Assembly: GCA_905160935.1 (NCBI GenBank) | Contig: CAJHZI010000202.1 | Span: 104,501 to 168,500 of the forward strand | Direction of reading: 5' to 3' | DNA length: 64,000 nt | From: Enchytraeus crypticus | Lineage: Eukaryota; Annelida; Clitellata; Enchytraeida; Enchytraeidae | Part shown: positions 1-10,915 of the stretch, in pieces | How positions within the stretch are numbered: the first letter of the stretch is position 1 | Layout of the letters: the number at the start of each line of letters is the position of its first letter | Translations under genes and position numbers: made by a program | Notes under the pieces: model-generated | Told to the model about the DNA's origin: nothing | The model's database searches: none | The model's input: the letters and a program-made list of their open reading frames with translations, nothing else

Positions 1-283
1 ACGATGTAGATAGAGTATTGATCATAGAAGAAATTTATGTTAATCGTAAATTTAAACTTACTAAACTAATTTATAGGGTTACCTACCGGGCTAAAAGGGC
101 TTTGATGGCTGGATTAATTCATATACTACTTGTAGCTGGATCATATTTACAAACGATAATTAATAGTTTTAACTAAGTTTATTAGCGTTTATACGACGTC
201 AAGTTTAACTCAGCGTTTAGGCATTCAAGGTAAAACAAGATTCGTATCTATTAGATTTTTTCCCACCAATTAGACTGTTTACT

Positions 284-825
284 ATGACGATCAGCGAAGA
301 GAAATGGAAGCTTTTCCACCTCCTTCTATGTCTATACCCAGGTGAGTCAGGGAGATGATTAATTAATTAGCTAATTATTTAATTAATTTTGTATTTGTCT
401 ACTAATTTCGGAAGCGTTATAATAGATGTAGATAATTTATTAAGCACTGCTAAAGTAAATTGGTGAAATTGATATTTTAGAAGTCACACAGTATTTATTT
501 TACAGGCCAATAAATTCATATAGTTTAATTGATTAAAAGTTTCTTGATTGCATGAGAGAGCAATTAAGAAACAGGTTCGTGTTACACAACTCCTCATATA
601 TCGCGCTGATCTGAAAGTAAAATCTCAGACATTCACAGGACTGCTTATACGTAAAACGGTCTAAATTGCGTAATGGATTAAACATAAAGTACTGAAAGTG
701 ATAGATATTAACATAGTTGATCATTTCACTACAAAGAGTGTTTATTTTTTTCAGCTCTTTAAAGTGAATTTTTTATGTTTGTTTATATGCAGCCCTTAAT
801 GCATTCTCAAGTCTAGGGACAGAAG
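284..825 (+). CDS. Gene A exons 1-2: signal peptide and linker
   Basis: Exon 1 (284-341) opens MTISEEKWKLFHLLLCLYP, a charged start then a hydrophobic core, and ends in phase 1 before GTGAGT. Exon 2 (793-825) follows TTTATATGCAG and encodes ALNAFSSLGTEG; its 33 bases match the length and phase of exon 2 of gene C. The ATG is the only one giving a signal-like sequence that joins in phase. A SINE remnant occupies most of the intron. Confidence 0.7.
576..738 (+). mobile_element. S2 tRNA-derived SINE, 3' part
   Basis: Shares CGCGCTGATCTGAAAGTAAA, ATCTCAGACATTCACAGGAC, GATATTAACATAGTTGATCA and TTTCACTA with the fuller copies near 21870 and 57900. In gene A intron 1. Confidence 0.7.
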
Positions 826-1599
826 GTAATTAATTATAATTATAATTTATGCAATTCTTCCACGTGTTGTGTTCTGGTTGCTTGAAAAGCAGACCAGCCG
901 TGTAAATATGCACTTCTCGTAGAAGGAGAACTAAGGTCCAAACCAACGTCAGAAAGGGCAATCGGTTGATGAGCGCCTGGCCTCCAGAAGCTGCTACAAA
1001 TTTTAGACGATCCCGACCCTAGTAAACTTAGATTTAAATGATGAAGATTATGATGCTTATTTATGTAATTCTAACCTAAATTTGTTTAATCATTTGTATT
1101 TGATTGATTGATTTATAATTTATTTAGATCTGAGTATTATTCAAATTCCTGTCTTGGTGACGAGCCCATGAAGCTTCTGACCCTAACGTTAAACTCACAA
1201 TAATTTTGAATTTTAACGTTATCGTAATGTTTCTGTCGGTTTAAATTTTGCATTAGATAAATATTTAATTTAATGTTTAATGAAGTATATCATGCTAAGG
1301 CATCTCTGTACTTTTGTGCAGTTACCGTAAAATAAGAATATACAACAAAATGCACATAATAAAAAGCACTACAACATCAATTAACTGTCATATGTAACAG
1401 CTTAAATATGAAAATCTGAGAGGGTTTATAGTTATCAGTGAGCAGAGTTTGCATGGAAAGATCTTGCAAAAAGATGTGTCTTGAGACTCTTTTTAAAGCT
1501 ATCAGGTTTATCAGGATGTCTTATAAACTGTAGAGCTTCAGTCCACAGTTAGTAGATCGATTACACAATATACAGATCGATTTCATCGCTTGCTGTCAG

Positions 1600-2835
1600 A
1601 TTACACGGCGTTCACGCCCACGTCGTTCTGTCAATTGGTGCCCGGACTCAACATGACGATCACGACGGAGTTGGTGTTTAGAGCGAGATCCAGCGAAGAC
1701 GCAATCCTCTATCTGGACGCCACTACTTGTCCATCACCCAACGCCGCCAGCAGCTACGCCCTTGTGATAGGCACATCAGGGAATATAGCGATTACTCTGA
1801 GGTAATGAAACGTTTAGTACTAATCATAAGAACAAATTATTATTCATTCGAGAATCCAGGAGTTGCTCTAAAGTTTATGCGAGCGTTTGAGCTAGCAGAA
1901 GGAAGGGTGTATTCAGGTTTTGTAGTTTTTAGTAATAGAAGTCAGAATAAACTAAAATCTCATTCAGAGGTTGCTAAATCCAAAGCCAAAAAGCCACATT
2001 TACTGTTCGAGAGCATGTCAATAACATGAAGGCACCGAATTTGAATTCAACACCTACTGCTCCGCTGTCGAATAGCTTGTCAACAAAAACCAGCTCATCC
2101 TATCTCAACCGATTTCCTCGGCAACTTTACCGGACGTTTGGTTGTTTTGATAGCAACAATTAATAAAAATAATAATTAGAGTACGACTGTCGTCCAGGAC
2201 AACCTCGAGCACTATTGCAAAAAATCCAGCTTTTGATGGCCCCAAACGGTGCAAATCCTGAAATCCTGAAAACCAGTCAAAAGATAAATGATTTGTTACT
2301 AAAGGTATGAAGAAATAGACAGATCTGTTAAGTGTTCTCATGAAGTACTGATAGAGCGGGATTCAAATTCTTTGTTCGACAGTCGTGTTACTTCGGGGGT
2401 TGCATGCCACAAAAAAGGCATTAAACTGTGCTTAAGCCATTTTACCTCTCTGCTCACATTCTGATGAAGTCATCATTACGATGATATCTATCATATTTAA
2501 CAGCACTGATTTAAACCGTTAGGTAGTTTATCAAGTCCCTTACCAATTGTCCATTTACCGGTCCTGTGAATATCATTGACCTATTTATATCGTAGAGCTG
2601 ATGGGATTAATATAGCCTATTACAACGCGTTCTATGGTATCTTGGACTCAGGAGAGGACCGGCCATTCTGGTTCAGTTACTACAAGGGCTTTCTTTCATT
2701 CGGACTGGGAGAAATTCCTGGACAGAACCAGGAACCACTATCAACACAACCCCAAACCCGTACAGAGCCTCTATCTGGGGTCATACACCGTCAGTGCAGT
2801 CAACTGGTCCATACCTGCGCTATACTGGAGCGCAA
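1600..2835 (+). CDS. Gene A exons 3-4: FAMeT-like domain 1, frameshifted
   Basis: Exon 3 (1600-1801, 202 bases as in B and C) has the first half of the domain: an LVFRARSSEDAILYLD strand and YALVIGTSGN, which match the family pattern of a ligand-like strand followed by an IGG.GN turn. Exon 4 (2596-2835) has the second half, RPFWFSYYKGFLSFGLG, the family's RPFW.S...G.ISVG motif. After GQNQE the reading frame jumps: HYQHNPKP continues one frame over because 7 bases stand where B and C have 12. Exon 4 is 240 bases; a length of 2 modulo 3 is needed. Confidence 0.75.
2466..2580 (-). mobile_element. S2 SINE fragment
   Basis: GATATCTATCATATTTAACA, GATTTAAACCGTTAGGTAGT, TTACCGGTCCTGTGAATATC follow S2 in reverse. 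It ends about 15 bases before gene A exon 4. Confidence 0.5.
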
Positions 2836-3077
2836 GTGAGTGCAAGTTTTTCGACGTTTTTTCTTTTCTATGTGGCAATTTAACCGTATTGTGTCCTGGC
2901 CACAAAAGAGTAGATCAAGCTTTATCTGCAGCAGAAAATTAAGGAAAACTATTCCATAAGCCATCATTTTATCAAGTCTAAATTCTATTATGCTCAAGTC
3001 TTTGACGTTTTTTTAAAGAATTAACTTGTTGTTTGGCGGAATTCTCCTTATGGGTTATGAAGGCGATTGTAAGTATG

Positions 3078-3118
3078 AATATGTAGCCTGGCCCTGCCAC
3101 TAGGTACACCACTAGCGA
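3078..3118 (+). mobile_element. L1x tail remnant
   Basis: GGCCCTGCCACTAGGTACAC and CACTAGCGAGAGA match the terminal bases of the L1x family, followed directly by GATTAGATTG-type repeats and then GACA/GATA repeats. Confidence 0.4.
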
Positions 3119-3127
3119 GAGATATTA

Positions 3128-3211
3128 GCTTGGATTAGATTGGATTAGATTCGATTGAATTAGATTATATTGGATTAGATTAGATCAGACAGACAGACGG
3201 ACGGACGGACG

Positions 3212-3265
<54 letters not shown>

Positions 3266-3370
3266 TAGATAGATAGATAGATAAACATAGATATAGACAG
3301 ATATATAGACAGACAGACATATCGACAGACAGACGGCAGACAGACAGACAGATAGATATAGTATTAAATA
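3128..3370 (+). repeat. GATTAGATTG and GACA/GATA microsatellites
   Basis: A GATTAGATTG-type tract, then GACG, GACA, GATA and mixed tetranucleotides. In the gene A intron before exon 5. Confidence 0.95.
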
Positions 3371-3733
3371 GATAGATATTAAAGTATTTAAGTTCATTTA
3401 AATAATGGTATTTAATAAGGATAATTAGCTGAAGCCACTTGCGGAGCGGAAGAGTTATATATTAAGGCAATCTTCAATTTTATTACAAATTTGCGAAAAG
3501 ATATTTAAATGATATATGAAAACGAATAATTTCTTTCGTAATTGTAAATTAATTTCTAAAATACATTCCTCAATTATTAATATCCTTGTATCTGATTAGA
3601 CTGTTTTCAATTGCAAATGTAGTCTGAAGAAACGTGTGACACTGTACATGTAATTATTGCACGTGATTTATAACACGCAATTTACCACTTTTAATTTCTC
3701 AAAATTACATGTAAGCTGTACGTGTAATTGCAG

Positions 3734-3769
3734 GTCCGCCGAAAACCATCAGCGATAGAAACTTCTTAA
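3734..3769 (+). CDS. Gene A exon 5: 36-base inter-domain exon
   Basis: Small exon bounded by TTGCAG and GTAAGT, phase 1 in and out, the same length as exon 5 of B and C. It encodes SPPKTISDRNFL, comparable with TVQMNINDSAYI in C. It links the two FAMeT-like domains. The 48-base exon 6 that follows in B and C was not found. Confidence 0.55.
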   Translation, partial: VRRKPSAIETS

Positions 3770-4466
3770 GTAAGTAGCAGTTAAAGAGTTTACGTGTGAT
3801 CGTTGTTTCGATTTTGTCATGACAGCAGTAGCACTCAATTCAATGTTGTTGATGGTTCTCTTGTTGTTGTTGTTGTTGTAGTTGTTGCAGAATCAATCCC
3901 AGCTTCTCGCCTAACTGAGCAAGTTGTTGATTTCAGTATGATATGAGCGGGTTTATAACGGTGTGATGTAGGCAATTGGTTTAGTAAATTGGTTTTATTG
4001 GGCGTCAATAAGCCTACGGTTAGTACACAGTTGGGTGACCACCTTGGAGGACCGGGTTTTGTCAGCTTTGACTGCGACAATGCTAGGTTGTTGGAAGGTT
4101 ACTCTTAAATACGCGCCAGCTGTAATTGATGAATTGTCCTTACGATGAATTGTCCTAACGATGGACTGTCCTTACGGTGGATTATTCTACCGCTGCATTT
4201 TCCTTCTGACGGATTTTCCTTCTGGTGGATTTTCCTTCCAGTGGTGGATTTTCCTTCCAGTATCCTTCGCATTAGTCGATGAATGAAATAAATGATTGAA
4301 TTTATATCTAGACCTTTATACACTGAGGAGACACTGAGGAGGGGGGGGGGGATTTTCATACTGGACTTCGGGAGAAAGGCTGTGTGTGACTAAAAAGAAA
4401 CTTAAAACGATCTTCCACTGGCCAGAAAATTACTGACATAAAAATAAGAACTAGAGAGAAAGATAG

Positions 4467-4479
4467 AGAGAGATAGAGA

Positions 4480-4518
<39 letters not shown>
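4467..4518 (+). repeat. GA microsatellite
   Basis: A run of GAGA. Another GA run, of opposite sense (CT), is at 4775-4825 in the same gene A intron. Confidence 0.95.
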
Positions 4519-4520
<2 letters not shown>

Positions 4521-4773
4521 GAGACACTACTCTATAGGAGAGCCAAAATTAAAATTAATATAAGCAAGGTACCCTGTAGACGTTGCGACAGAGAAACGAC
4601 ATTGATTTTAAAGCTTTTCTACTTTTAGTTTTAAAATTCCAATGTCTTGGACATAAAGTTCAGGCGGGTCCCGAAACATCAATAACCACATCTGGTGACA
4701 AGAAAAAAACGTCATAGATAATAGTATCTTGATTTTAAGATTATCACCTTGGTGCAAAAGTAACAATAGTCAT

Positions 4774-4774
<1 letters not shown>

Positions 4775-4824
<50 letters not shown>

Positions 4825-4825
4825 T
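4775..4825 (+). repeat. CT microsatellite
   Basis: A run of CTCT leading into an R3 fragment. Confidence 0.95.
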
Positions 4826-4829
4826 AAAG

Positions 4830-4955
4830 CTTTGCCAAAGTAGCAGCTTCATGATACCAATTCCTACTTACAGTCTTCTTTCGTGTTATATAAAGAGCAC
4901 TCTACCGATCACCAATTGAATCTATTCCTCGTAGGCTTTGCCATATCCATGTAGC
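4830..4955 (+). repeat. R3 repeat fragment
   Basis: GCCAAAGTAGCAGCTTCATG, ATAAAGAGCACTCTACCGAT, CACCAATTGAATCTATTCCT, after a CT microsatellite. In the gene A intron before exon 7. Confidence 0.45.
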
Positions 4956-5204
4956 TCTTATAGCTTGACAAAAATCTAGATCTTAGGTGCATCAGATTTA
5001 GATAGGAGGTAAATCTACCATTTTTGAGCATTTTACTCTTTCTCTACATTTTGTTCGTAATTTATTATAATCTTTTCTGACTCTTCTGATCGACTTTAGA
5101 CAAATTTAAGACAATTAATAAGATACTGGAATGTGGAAATATGGCATTAATGGATAAAATATCAAAAATGAATGAATATTAAAACGGGATAGGCTTATAC
5201 AGAG

Positions 5205-5207
<3 letters not shown>

Positions 5208-5261
<54 letters not shown>

Positions 5262-5262
5262 T
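5208..5262 (+). repeat. TA microsatellite
   Basis: A pure TA run in the gene A intron before exon 7. Confidence 0.95.
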
Positions 5263-5732
5263 ATATCATATATCAATGTACCCTACCAGGTTAAGTAATC
5301 AACAATCATGCTTATAACGTAACAAAGTTTAGCTAAATATTCGTTGAACACCACATAGTTCGATCTATCATCTCTCAGTTATTAATTTTCTTAAAACGTA
5401 AAATGGAATCGTTTGGATCTTCATTTTGACTCGAAAATATTGTCGATAGATTAGATTTTACTTTAATCTAAGAAATATGATTTCACTGTGTAATGATATT
5501 CGACATTGAGGCTTTAAACATTTTGTGTGAATCGGTTATCTTTAGGCCATTGCTTTTAAAATTATAATGACTATAACGTTTAAAAAACTCCAGTGGCATC
5601 TTTCGAATGACAGCAGCGTCGATCCAGCGAGTCCAGGATTTCATTTGGAGTAGCTATGAGTCAGTTTTCAGGTTTGGCTATTTTATTAGTATTTTATGCT
5701 TATAATTTTTGTATTTTGTTTCTATTGTTGGC

Positions 5733-5990
5733 AGACGCTACTTCATGTTTTCTGCTCCGACAATATGGAACTCTCTGCCACAAGACCTTCGATCTTGTAA
5801 TTGTATTGGTACTTTCCTTATCCGGCCTAGTCTAAAAACCCATCGCTTTTCGCCATAGATCCAAATTCTGGCCAGCTTTCCTTGGATCATGGATCAAAAT
5901 CTCATATAGATTAGGCTTTTAATCTGATATCACCGTTGTTTTGAAGGAATGGCTTATGGAAATATCGAGCGTTTTAGTTAAATAAAATAT
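5733..5990 (+). mobile_element. 3' end of a CR1/L2-like non-LTR retrotransposon
   Basis: Reads RRYFMFSAPTIWNSLPQDLR and on to LKTHRF and TAG at 5856-5858, which is the usual C-terminus of CR1/L2/Jockey-type reverse transcriptases (F..APxLWNSLP...LK.HLF). It is followed by an untranslated stretch with AATAAA. 5'-truncated; lies in the gene A intron before exon 7. Confidence 0.65.
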
Positions 5991-6021
5991 AATCTGTGTA
6001 GGCCTACGTTATATTGAGCAG

Positions 6022-6258
6022 ATATAAACATGACGATCTCAGGCACAGAATATCATCCATTGGACGTGGACCTGACCGCGTGGAACTCGATGATCTTTAA
6101 GATCTCGGGTAACAAATCTACTTCAATGTGTCTGAGCTCAGTTATGAACCTCACAGGGACCGTGTTGTGTCCGGGATATGAGATACAATTCGCAATTGTT
6201 TCTCCTACAGACGCCATAGGGCTAGCTAGAAACATGCACTTCAAGTGAGGATAATACA

Positions 6259-6302
<44 letters not shown>

Positions 6303-8005
6303 TAATAATAATAAATAGTTGATTAAATACCGTGATCTGTCCTCAGGATATGAAGTTGTTCCGGTGGCCATTGAAACCATGGGCAAGATGAATCCCGAAG
6401 GAGTTGACTTTATTAATGGCATAGGCAGACTTATTACAGAGCACACCGGCGATATGCGAGAGACATATTTTCTTTGGCAAAGGCTTTCCATGACTTTGCA
6501 AAGATTTCATGTAGTGTGCTTCAACAATTCTTTTAAGCCGATTGATGACCTCGAGTAGCCGGGCGGCGATTCAGCACATATTGCTTGAACCGCTTTTATC
6601 AAACCCCAGGTTCTTTACACCGGGGTAGTTTAAAAAATATATAATAATAATAGTAATAGTGATAATAATAATAATAATAATAATATAATAATAATACTAA
6701 TAATACCTCTTTTCATTGGCATAGGCAGTCCATATTTTTGCAAATATTTAATGCAGTCTGCTTCAGCAACTCTTTCAAGCAGCTAGATGGGCTCGAGTAG
6801 CCGGGCGGCGATTCAGCACATATTGCTCGAATCGTTTTTATTAAATCTCGGGTTCTTTACATCCGGGGTAAAAATAATAATAATAATATCGCTATTACTA
6901 TTATTACCATTATTTACTATTATTGTTATGATTATTATTACTACTATTATTATTATTATTATTATCATTATTACTATTATTATAGTAATGATAATATTAA
7001 TTTAAAATGGGAATGATAACAGCAATAGTAGAAATGGTAAAAACAATAAGAAAAAATAATGATATGCGAGGAGTTTCACTAGAAACAAGATTCCCTTGTA
7101 AAAATATTCCCTAGAGATAAGTAAAATTATAATTTTGTTTGAATATTCTAGCAATATTATGCGTTCAAAAGCAGCAGTAATATTTCTATTAACATGGGTC
7201 ATCAATAGAAATAACGTTAACGGTAACGTAGCTAGTTAGACCGCTTCGCTCGCTGTGCCTGTATGCTATGATAGTAATGATGATGAAGTTATCATGGATG
7301 ACTAAAGCACCCTCTAATTGTTGTTGTGAGCCGCCGCGTGTGACAATGAAGAGCAGACGCTGCCAAGATCTTTTCGAACGGTACTACGAAGAGGTCGAGC
7401 GATTTCTGCGGCGTGTTATAACTACATGTAGAATTTTTGTAGATGCTATGAGACCTGGATAAATCAGCTTGAACATGGCATATCATGCCTATATCCGTAT
7501 ACTGATTTTTTAAAAATTTGACTCCACTCCTATTGGCAAATCTAGAACTGTCCTCTTATTTAAAATATTCAAACGAATATTATTTGTACATTTGGTCAAA
7601 TGTAATAGTGGTCAAATCCGATAAATGTAGTAACATTGCTTAGCTCGATACGATTTAATTTTACAAATTAATATTCAGTATCGATTATGAAACACAGTGT
7701 ATATTTACTATTATGTCCTTACAGGATAAACGGCACAATTGTTTACAATTCGGCAATTGAGTCCCAAATCCTAGATCCGGACTCGTACACGACACTATGG
7801 CTATCCTGGAACAACGGGACGTTTAAGGGCGGACCACTGGGGACTAGCGGGGACCTGGGTGACTGGACCTCTACCTATCTCTTCTACCGGCCCAACGCAT
7901 CAGACACTGCAAGGTCCATGGCTGATATGAGATATGTCGCTGTGAGTGTTGGTGATACGTACAATTGGGCGGCCTGGGAGGTTGACTGCAGGTATCGGCC
8001 CAGAG
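6022..8005 (+). CDS. Gene A exons 7-8: FAMeT-like domain 2
   Basis: Exon 7 (6022-6244) enters in phase 1 and leaves in phase 2; exon 8 (7725-8005) enters in phase 2 and leaves in phase 1, the same arrangement as exons 3-4. Visible motifs are YHPLDVDLTAWNSM, a Cys pair around MCLS and LCPGYEI, TTLWLSWNNGTFKGGPLG, and a closing WAAWEVDCRYRP. The start of exon 7 is nearly identical in DNA to gene C and then diverges sharply. The intron between the exons holds two retrotransposon 3' ends with AAT-type microsatellites. Confidence 0.75.
6330..6705 (+). mobile_element. L2x retrotransposon 3' fragment with AAT tail
   Basis: An open stretch to TAG at 6556-6558 includes VPVAIETMGKMNPEGVDFI, HTGDMRETYFLWQRLSM and LQRF, the C-terminal signature seen in many animal non-LTR elements. 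The 3' part reads CCGGGCGGCGATTCAGCACA and GGTTCTTTACACCGGGGTA and runs into an ATA/AAT microsatellite. It lies in the intron between gene A exons 7 and 8. Confidence 0.6.
6727..7000 (+). mobile_element. Second L2x 3' end with ATT microsatellite
   Basis: Repeats the CTCGAGTAGCCGGGCGGCGA, CAGCACATATTGCTCGAATC and GGTTCTTTACATCCGGGGTA stretches of the preceding element, then AAT/ATT triplets. Further degenerate copies sit at about 24895-24985 (minus strand), 47515-47575 and 47640-47715. Confidence 0.6.
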
Positions 8006-8082
8006 GTGAGTGGATAGAGATTAAATGTTTTTCTGTCGCACTCTCTATAATATGCGTGTACGTCTGATATCTCTCTCTTCAG

Positions 8083-8445
8083 GGCACTGCCAAATGGCAG
8101 GGTTCAAGGTGAATATTCAAAGTCAAAGTCTGCTTTCTCGCTCCATAAGAGCATTCCTTAGATCAACAAGTTAATTCCTTCACAAAGTCTATGCCTTAGT
8201 CATACCTTATGTAGCCTAAAGTTTGGGAAAATTATGGTTTCTGAGGTAGTTTCTCGCTGCCTTCCTCAGTTAGATGATTACTTGCCATTTAATCCTGGGG
8301 GAAAATATTTCCTAGTGAGGTGGGTCTCCTCTTGCCATCATCAGCTAATGCTTTAGTCGCCTCTTAAGTACACGCAGCCGATTGTTTGCGGTTGCCCTAT
8401 TCTGGAGTGGTCTAACCACACTCGAGCACAACACGGGGATTTGTG
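8083..8445 (+). repeat. R3 interspersed repeat, about 380 bases
   Basis: GGCACTGCCAAATGGCAGGG, TAAGAGCATTCCTTAGATCA, ACAAGTTAATTCCTTCACAA, GGGGGAAAATATTTCCTAGT, GTCGCCTCTTAAGTACACGC, CGAGCACAACAC. Collinear with 19505-19890, so a dispersed element, preceded by a CT run as in other copies. In the gene A intron before exon 9. Confidence 0.75.
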
Positions 8446-8543
8446 ACAGAGGGGTTACAATAACTAAATTTAACTAATGAACTGACAAAATATATGGTTT
8501 CAGTAAATTATAACAATCGAAAAGGTGTCGCTATATATCACAG

Positions 8544-9101
8544 GAACCGTTACAACATCGAGTACTCTGCCAGAAACGACTCCATCGTCACTAGGTCCTA
8601 CCTCTGAAATGGACAAAATAACTATTGATCAGTTTTCAACAGCTGAAACTCTAAAGACCACCTTCGATCAGAGTGTTTCATCCGCCAATGCAGATAAAAC
8701 GTCAAATGAATTAAGTGCTACCCAGACAAGTGGATATCTAACAGATAATTCTCCAATTACAACGAGACACGACGTACCTTACAAAAGTACAGCAAATGTG
8801 GAGTCATCGATAAGTACAGCTACTCCATTGGACAACACAACGAGCATGGAGGAGAACTCTACCAGTGCCACTGATCAGTCAAATTCTTACACGTCATATA
8901 AAGATCAACACAACGAAAGTACATATCCGTGGAACAGTCAAACAGCGATGTTATCTTTCAATTCTGCTACCTCTGGGAATAATGTCACATCTGAGAATAT
9001 TATCACCTACGAAGATGGTGTCACATCGGAGGCAGTAGAGTCCAGAAGCTCTTCGGGAACTACTTATGGGAACCGCTATAGAGTTGGATTGTACTATCCA
9101 G
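8544..9101 (+). CDS. Gene A exon 9: Ser/Thr-rich mucin-like stalk
   Basis: 186-codon exon, phase 1 to phase 1, rich in Ser, Thr, Asn and Asp with several N-x-S/T sequons and no cysteine. Likely an extended O-glycosylated stalk between the FAMeT pair and the CCP column. It ends in YYPG like the stalks of B and C, although the interior shares little with either. Confidence 0.75.
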
Positions 9102-9929
9102 GTTATTTTCAATGATCTTTACTCTCAAAGTTAGATTGATTAACATTCGGCCTCCGCTGTTTCATCGTTTAGGTTAAGTGACAATTCTGAGCTGCAACTA
9201 ACTCCATTGATTTGATTCCCTGGATGGGGAATTTCGAGAAGGATTTCTCGCACACCATAGAATGACCATGCATTGATCACGATCTGATCGGTGGTTTCAT
9301 GATTTAACCCTATTTTTACGCTATTAAAGTGAGAGATAGTAATTAGGATATATGGATGGTCATTTTACTATAGTATTCCTTAGTCGTTTGAATTCTACAC
9401 ATTGCAAACTATCACCAGTTAAGGTGATAGATTGCCACTAATATTAATAAGTTCCAAGAACATAAAAAAAATCTTGGTAGAGGCATAATTACAAAAAGAG
9501 AACGCACATAATTTTCTAATTCAATTATAATTTATATTTCCGGGTCGCGCAGTCTAAGTCTCTAAACATAGTCACGACGAAGAAACAATTTAATTCTACC
9601 TTAATGAAAAATATTTGCAAGACAATCTAAGAGAATGTTTACTTTGTTACAGACCCAGTTAGCTATCTCAAGCTGAATAAGATCTTGAGACATACCCTCT
9701 TACTGTTGAGGTGGTCGCATTAGGTTTAGTTGTTCATCAGCGATTGAGTTATTGGTTTTAAATTCAGTGTTTGAACCGTCACTGAAATGTTCCCCAGATA
9801 GGGAAACGTCATTAAGCTAAAGATAAACTTTAACTCTATAGTCTTTTTACTTCAATTGCATTTTCGATGCCATTTAGGATATTGAGTTATCATGTAAGTC
9901 TTGGTTTTTATTTTGTCTTCGTTTCACAG

Positions 9930-10127
9930 GATTATCGACAAATATGACCTGCGTTGTGGCGCCTCTTCTCGTCAAATTTTCCACCGTTAATCTCTACGTG
10001 GACAGCCTAGGCACAGCAGCTGTGTACACCTGTAAACAAGGTTTTCATTTTCCTGACATCTACTCCACTTCAAGAACGATCGTCTGCATTGAGGGACACT
10101 GGCCCGTCACGATAACTGACTGTAAAC
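9930..10127 (+). CDS. Gene A exon 10: CCP module 1
   Basis: 66-codon symmetric exon with the four CCP cysteines: MTC at the start, VYTC before the KQGFHF turn, TIVC, and the last Cys in TDC after the HW tryptophan. The first half differs strongly from B and C, which are nearly identical to each other here. Confidence 0.85.
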
Positions 10128-10305
10128 GTGAGTTCTACATTCAGATTTAGATCTTCAGTTGTAGTAAATTGCGATTATCATGCCGTGATAGTTCTCATTA
10201 AGGTTTGAATCAAACACTTAATTGCTCCTGATTGAGTTGTTCTTTTTACTAAGTTAATCTACTGCAGCAACTTTATTACACCAATGCATACATGTGTTTA
10301 TATTT

Positions 10306-10406
10306 CCATATATGTATATACATATATATACATATATATATATACATATATATTATGTATATATATATACATACATGTATATATAATGTATATATATATA
10401 TATATA

Positions 10407-10485
<79 letters not shown>
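10306..10485 (+). repeat. Long TA microsatellite
   Basis: About 180 bases of TA with TATG/TACA variants. Ile/Tyr-rich open frames here are artefacts. Confidence 0.95.
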
Positions 10486-10486
10486 T

Positions 10487-10625
10487 CTTGGTGCACTACA
10501 TACTGGCAGATCCATGGTATATAGTGCCTCCACTCTTCTCTGTCTTCCGCCTTCCTTTTCATTTCCACAAATGAATGGGTTTTTAAATCGTCTAACTTAC
10601 CTAATCTCGGCCGGCCACTGCTTCC
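10487..10625 (-). mobile_element. L1x 3' fragment next to (TA)n
   Basis: The minus strand encodes [20 protein letters not shown] and [11 protein letters not shown], then the element's tail ending in the long TA tract at 10310-10480. In the gene A intron before exon 11. Confidence 0.7.
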
Positions 10626-10708
10626 TTTTCGTGCATATATACAGCATATACTGTGCGACATTGATATAAATTCTGAAAGTAATATTATATTTATCGTTTT
10701 TATTTCAG

Positions 10709-10915
10709 CCGTTACTTGTATTACGAATATAACGTCTACAGCAGCTACAGACAACGAGTCGATTCAAATGGGCCAATCAGAATCCCTGATTCAACAGTGT
10801 GAAAATAGCTAATCGGGTGTATCGCTGCTTTCTATTGGTCTACGATCAGCTGCAATTAAATGTACTGCAGTGAGAGGACGCGGTCTACTTACTACTCAGC
10901 CGTCACGTTGCACAA
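10709..10915 (+). CDS. Gene A exon 11: divergent CCP module 2 with stop codon
   Basis: 69 codons in phase 1 to 1 with four cysteines (VTC, QQC, IKC, SRC) and IGLRSAAIKCT shared with gene C. A TAA lies in frame at 10810-10812, just after QQCENS, where C has Thr-Ser. The rest of the exon and both splice sites are intact, so a stop by point mutation is the simplest reading. Skipping this exon would keep frame. Confidence 0.7.

Noticed and set aside
3185..3397. Cys/Leu/Ser-rich minus-strand frame
   Set aside because: Product of the GACA/GATA tetranucleotide repeat.
5490..5540. Candidate exon 6 of gene A (EALNILCES-like reading)
   Set aside because: The reading resembles exon 6 faintly, but the phase at the donor is wrong and there is no convincing acceptor.
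1600..8005. Methyltransferase activity for the FAMeT-like domains
   Set aside because: No SAM-binding motif is visible and the proteins are secreted or membrane-bound; the family name does not prove enzyme function.
10276..10754. Tyr/Ile-rich open frames on both strands
   Set aside because: They are translations of a TA microsatellite. The same applies to frames near 21271-21561, 40879-41205, 18240-18734 and 42350-42641.
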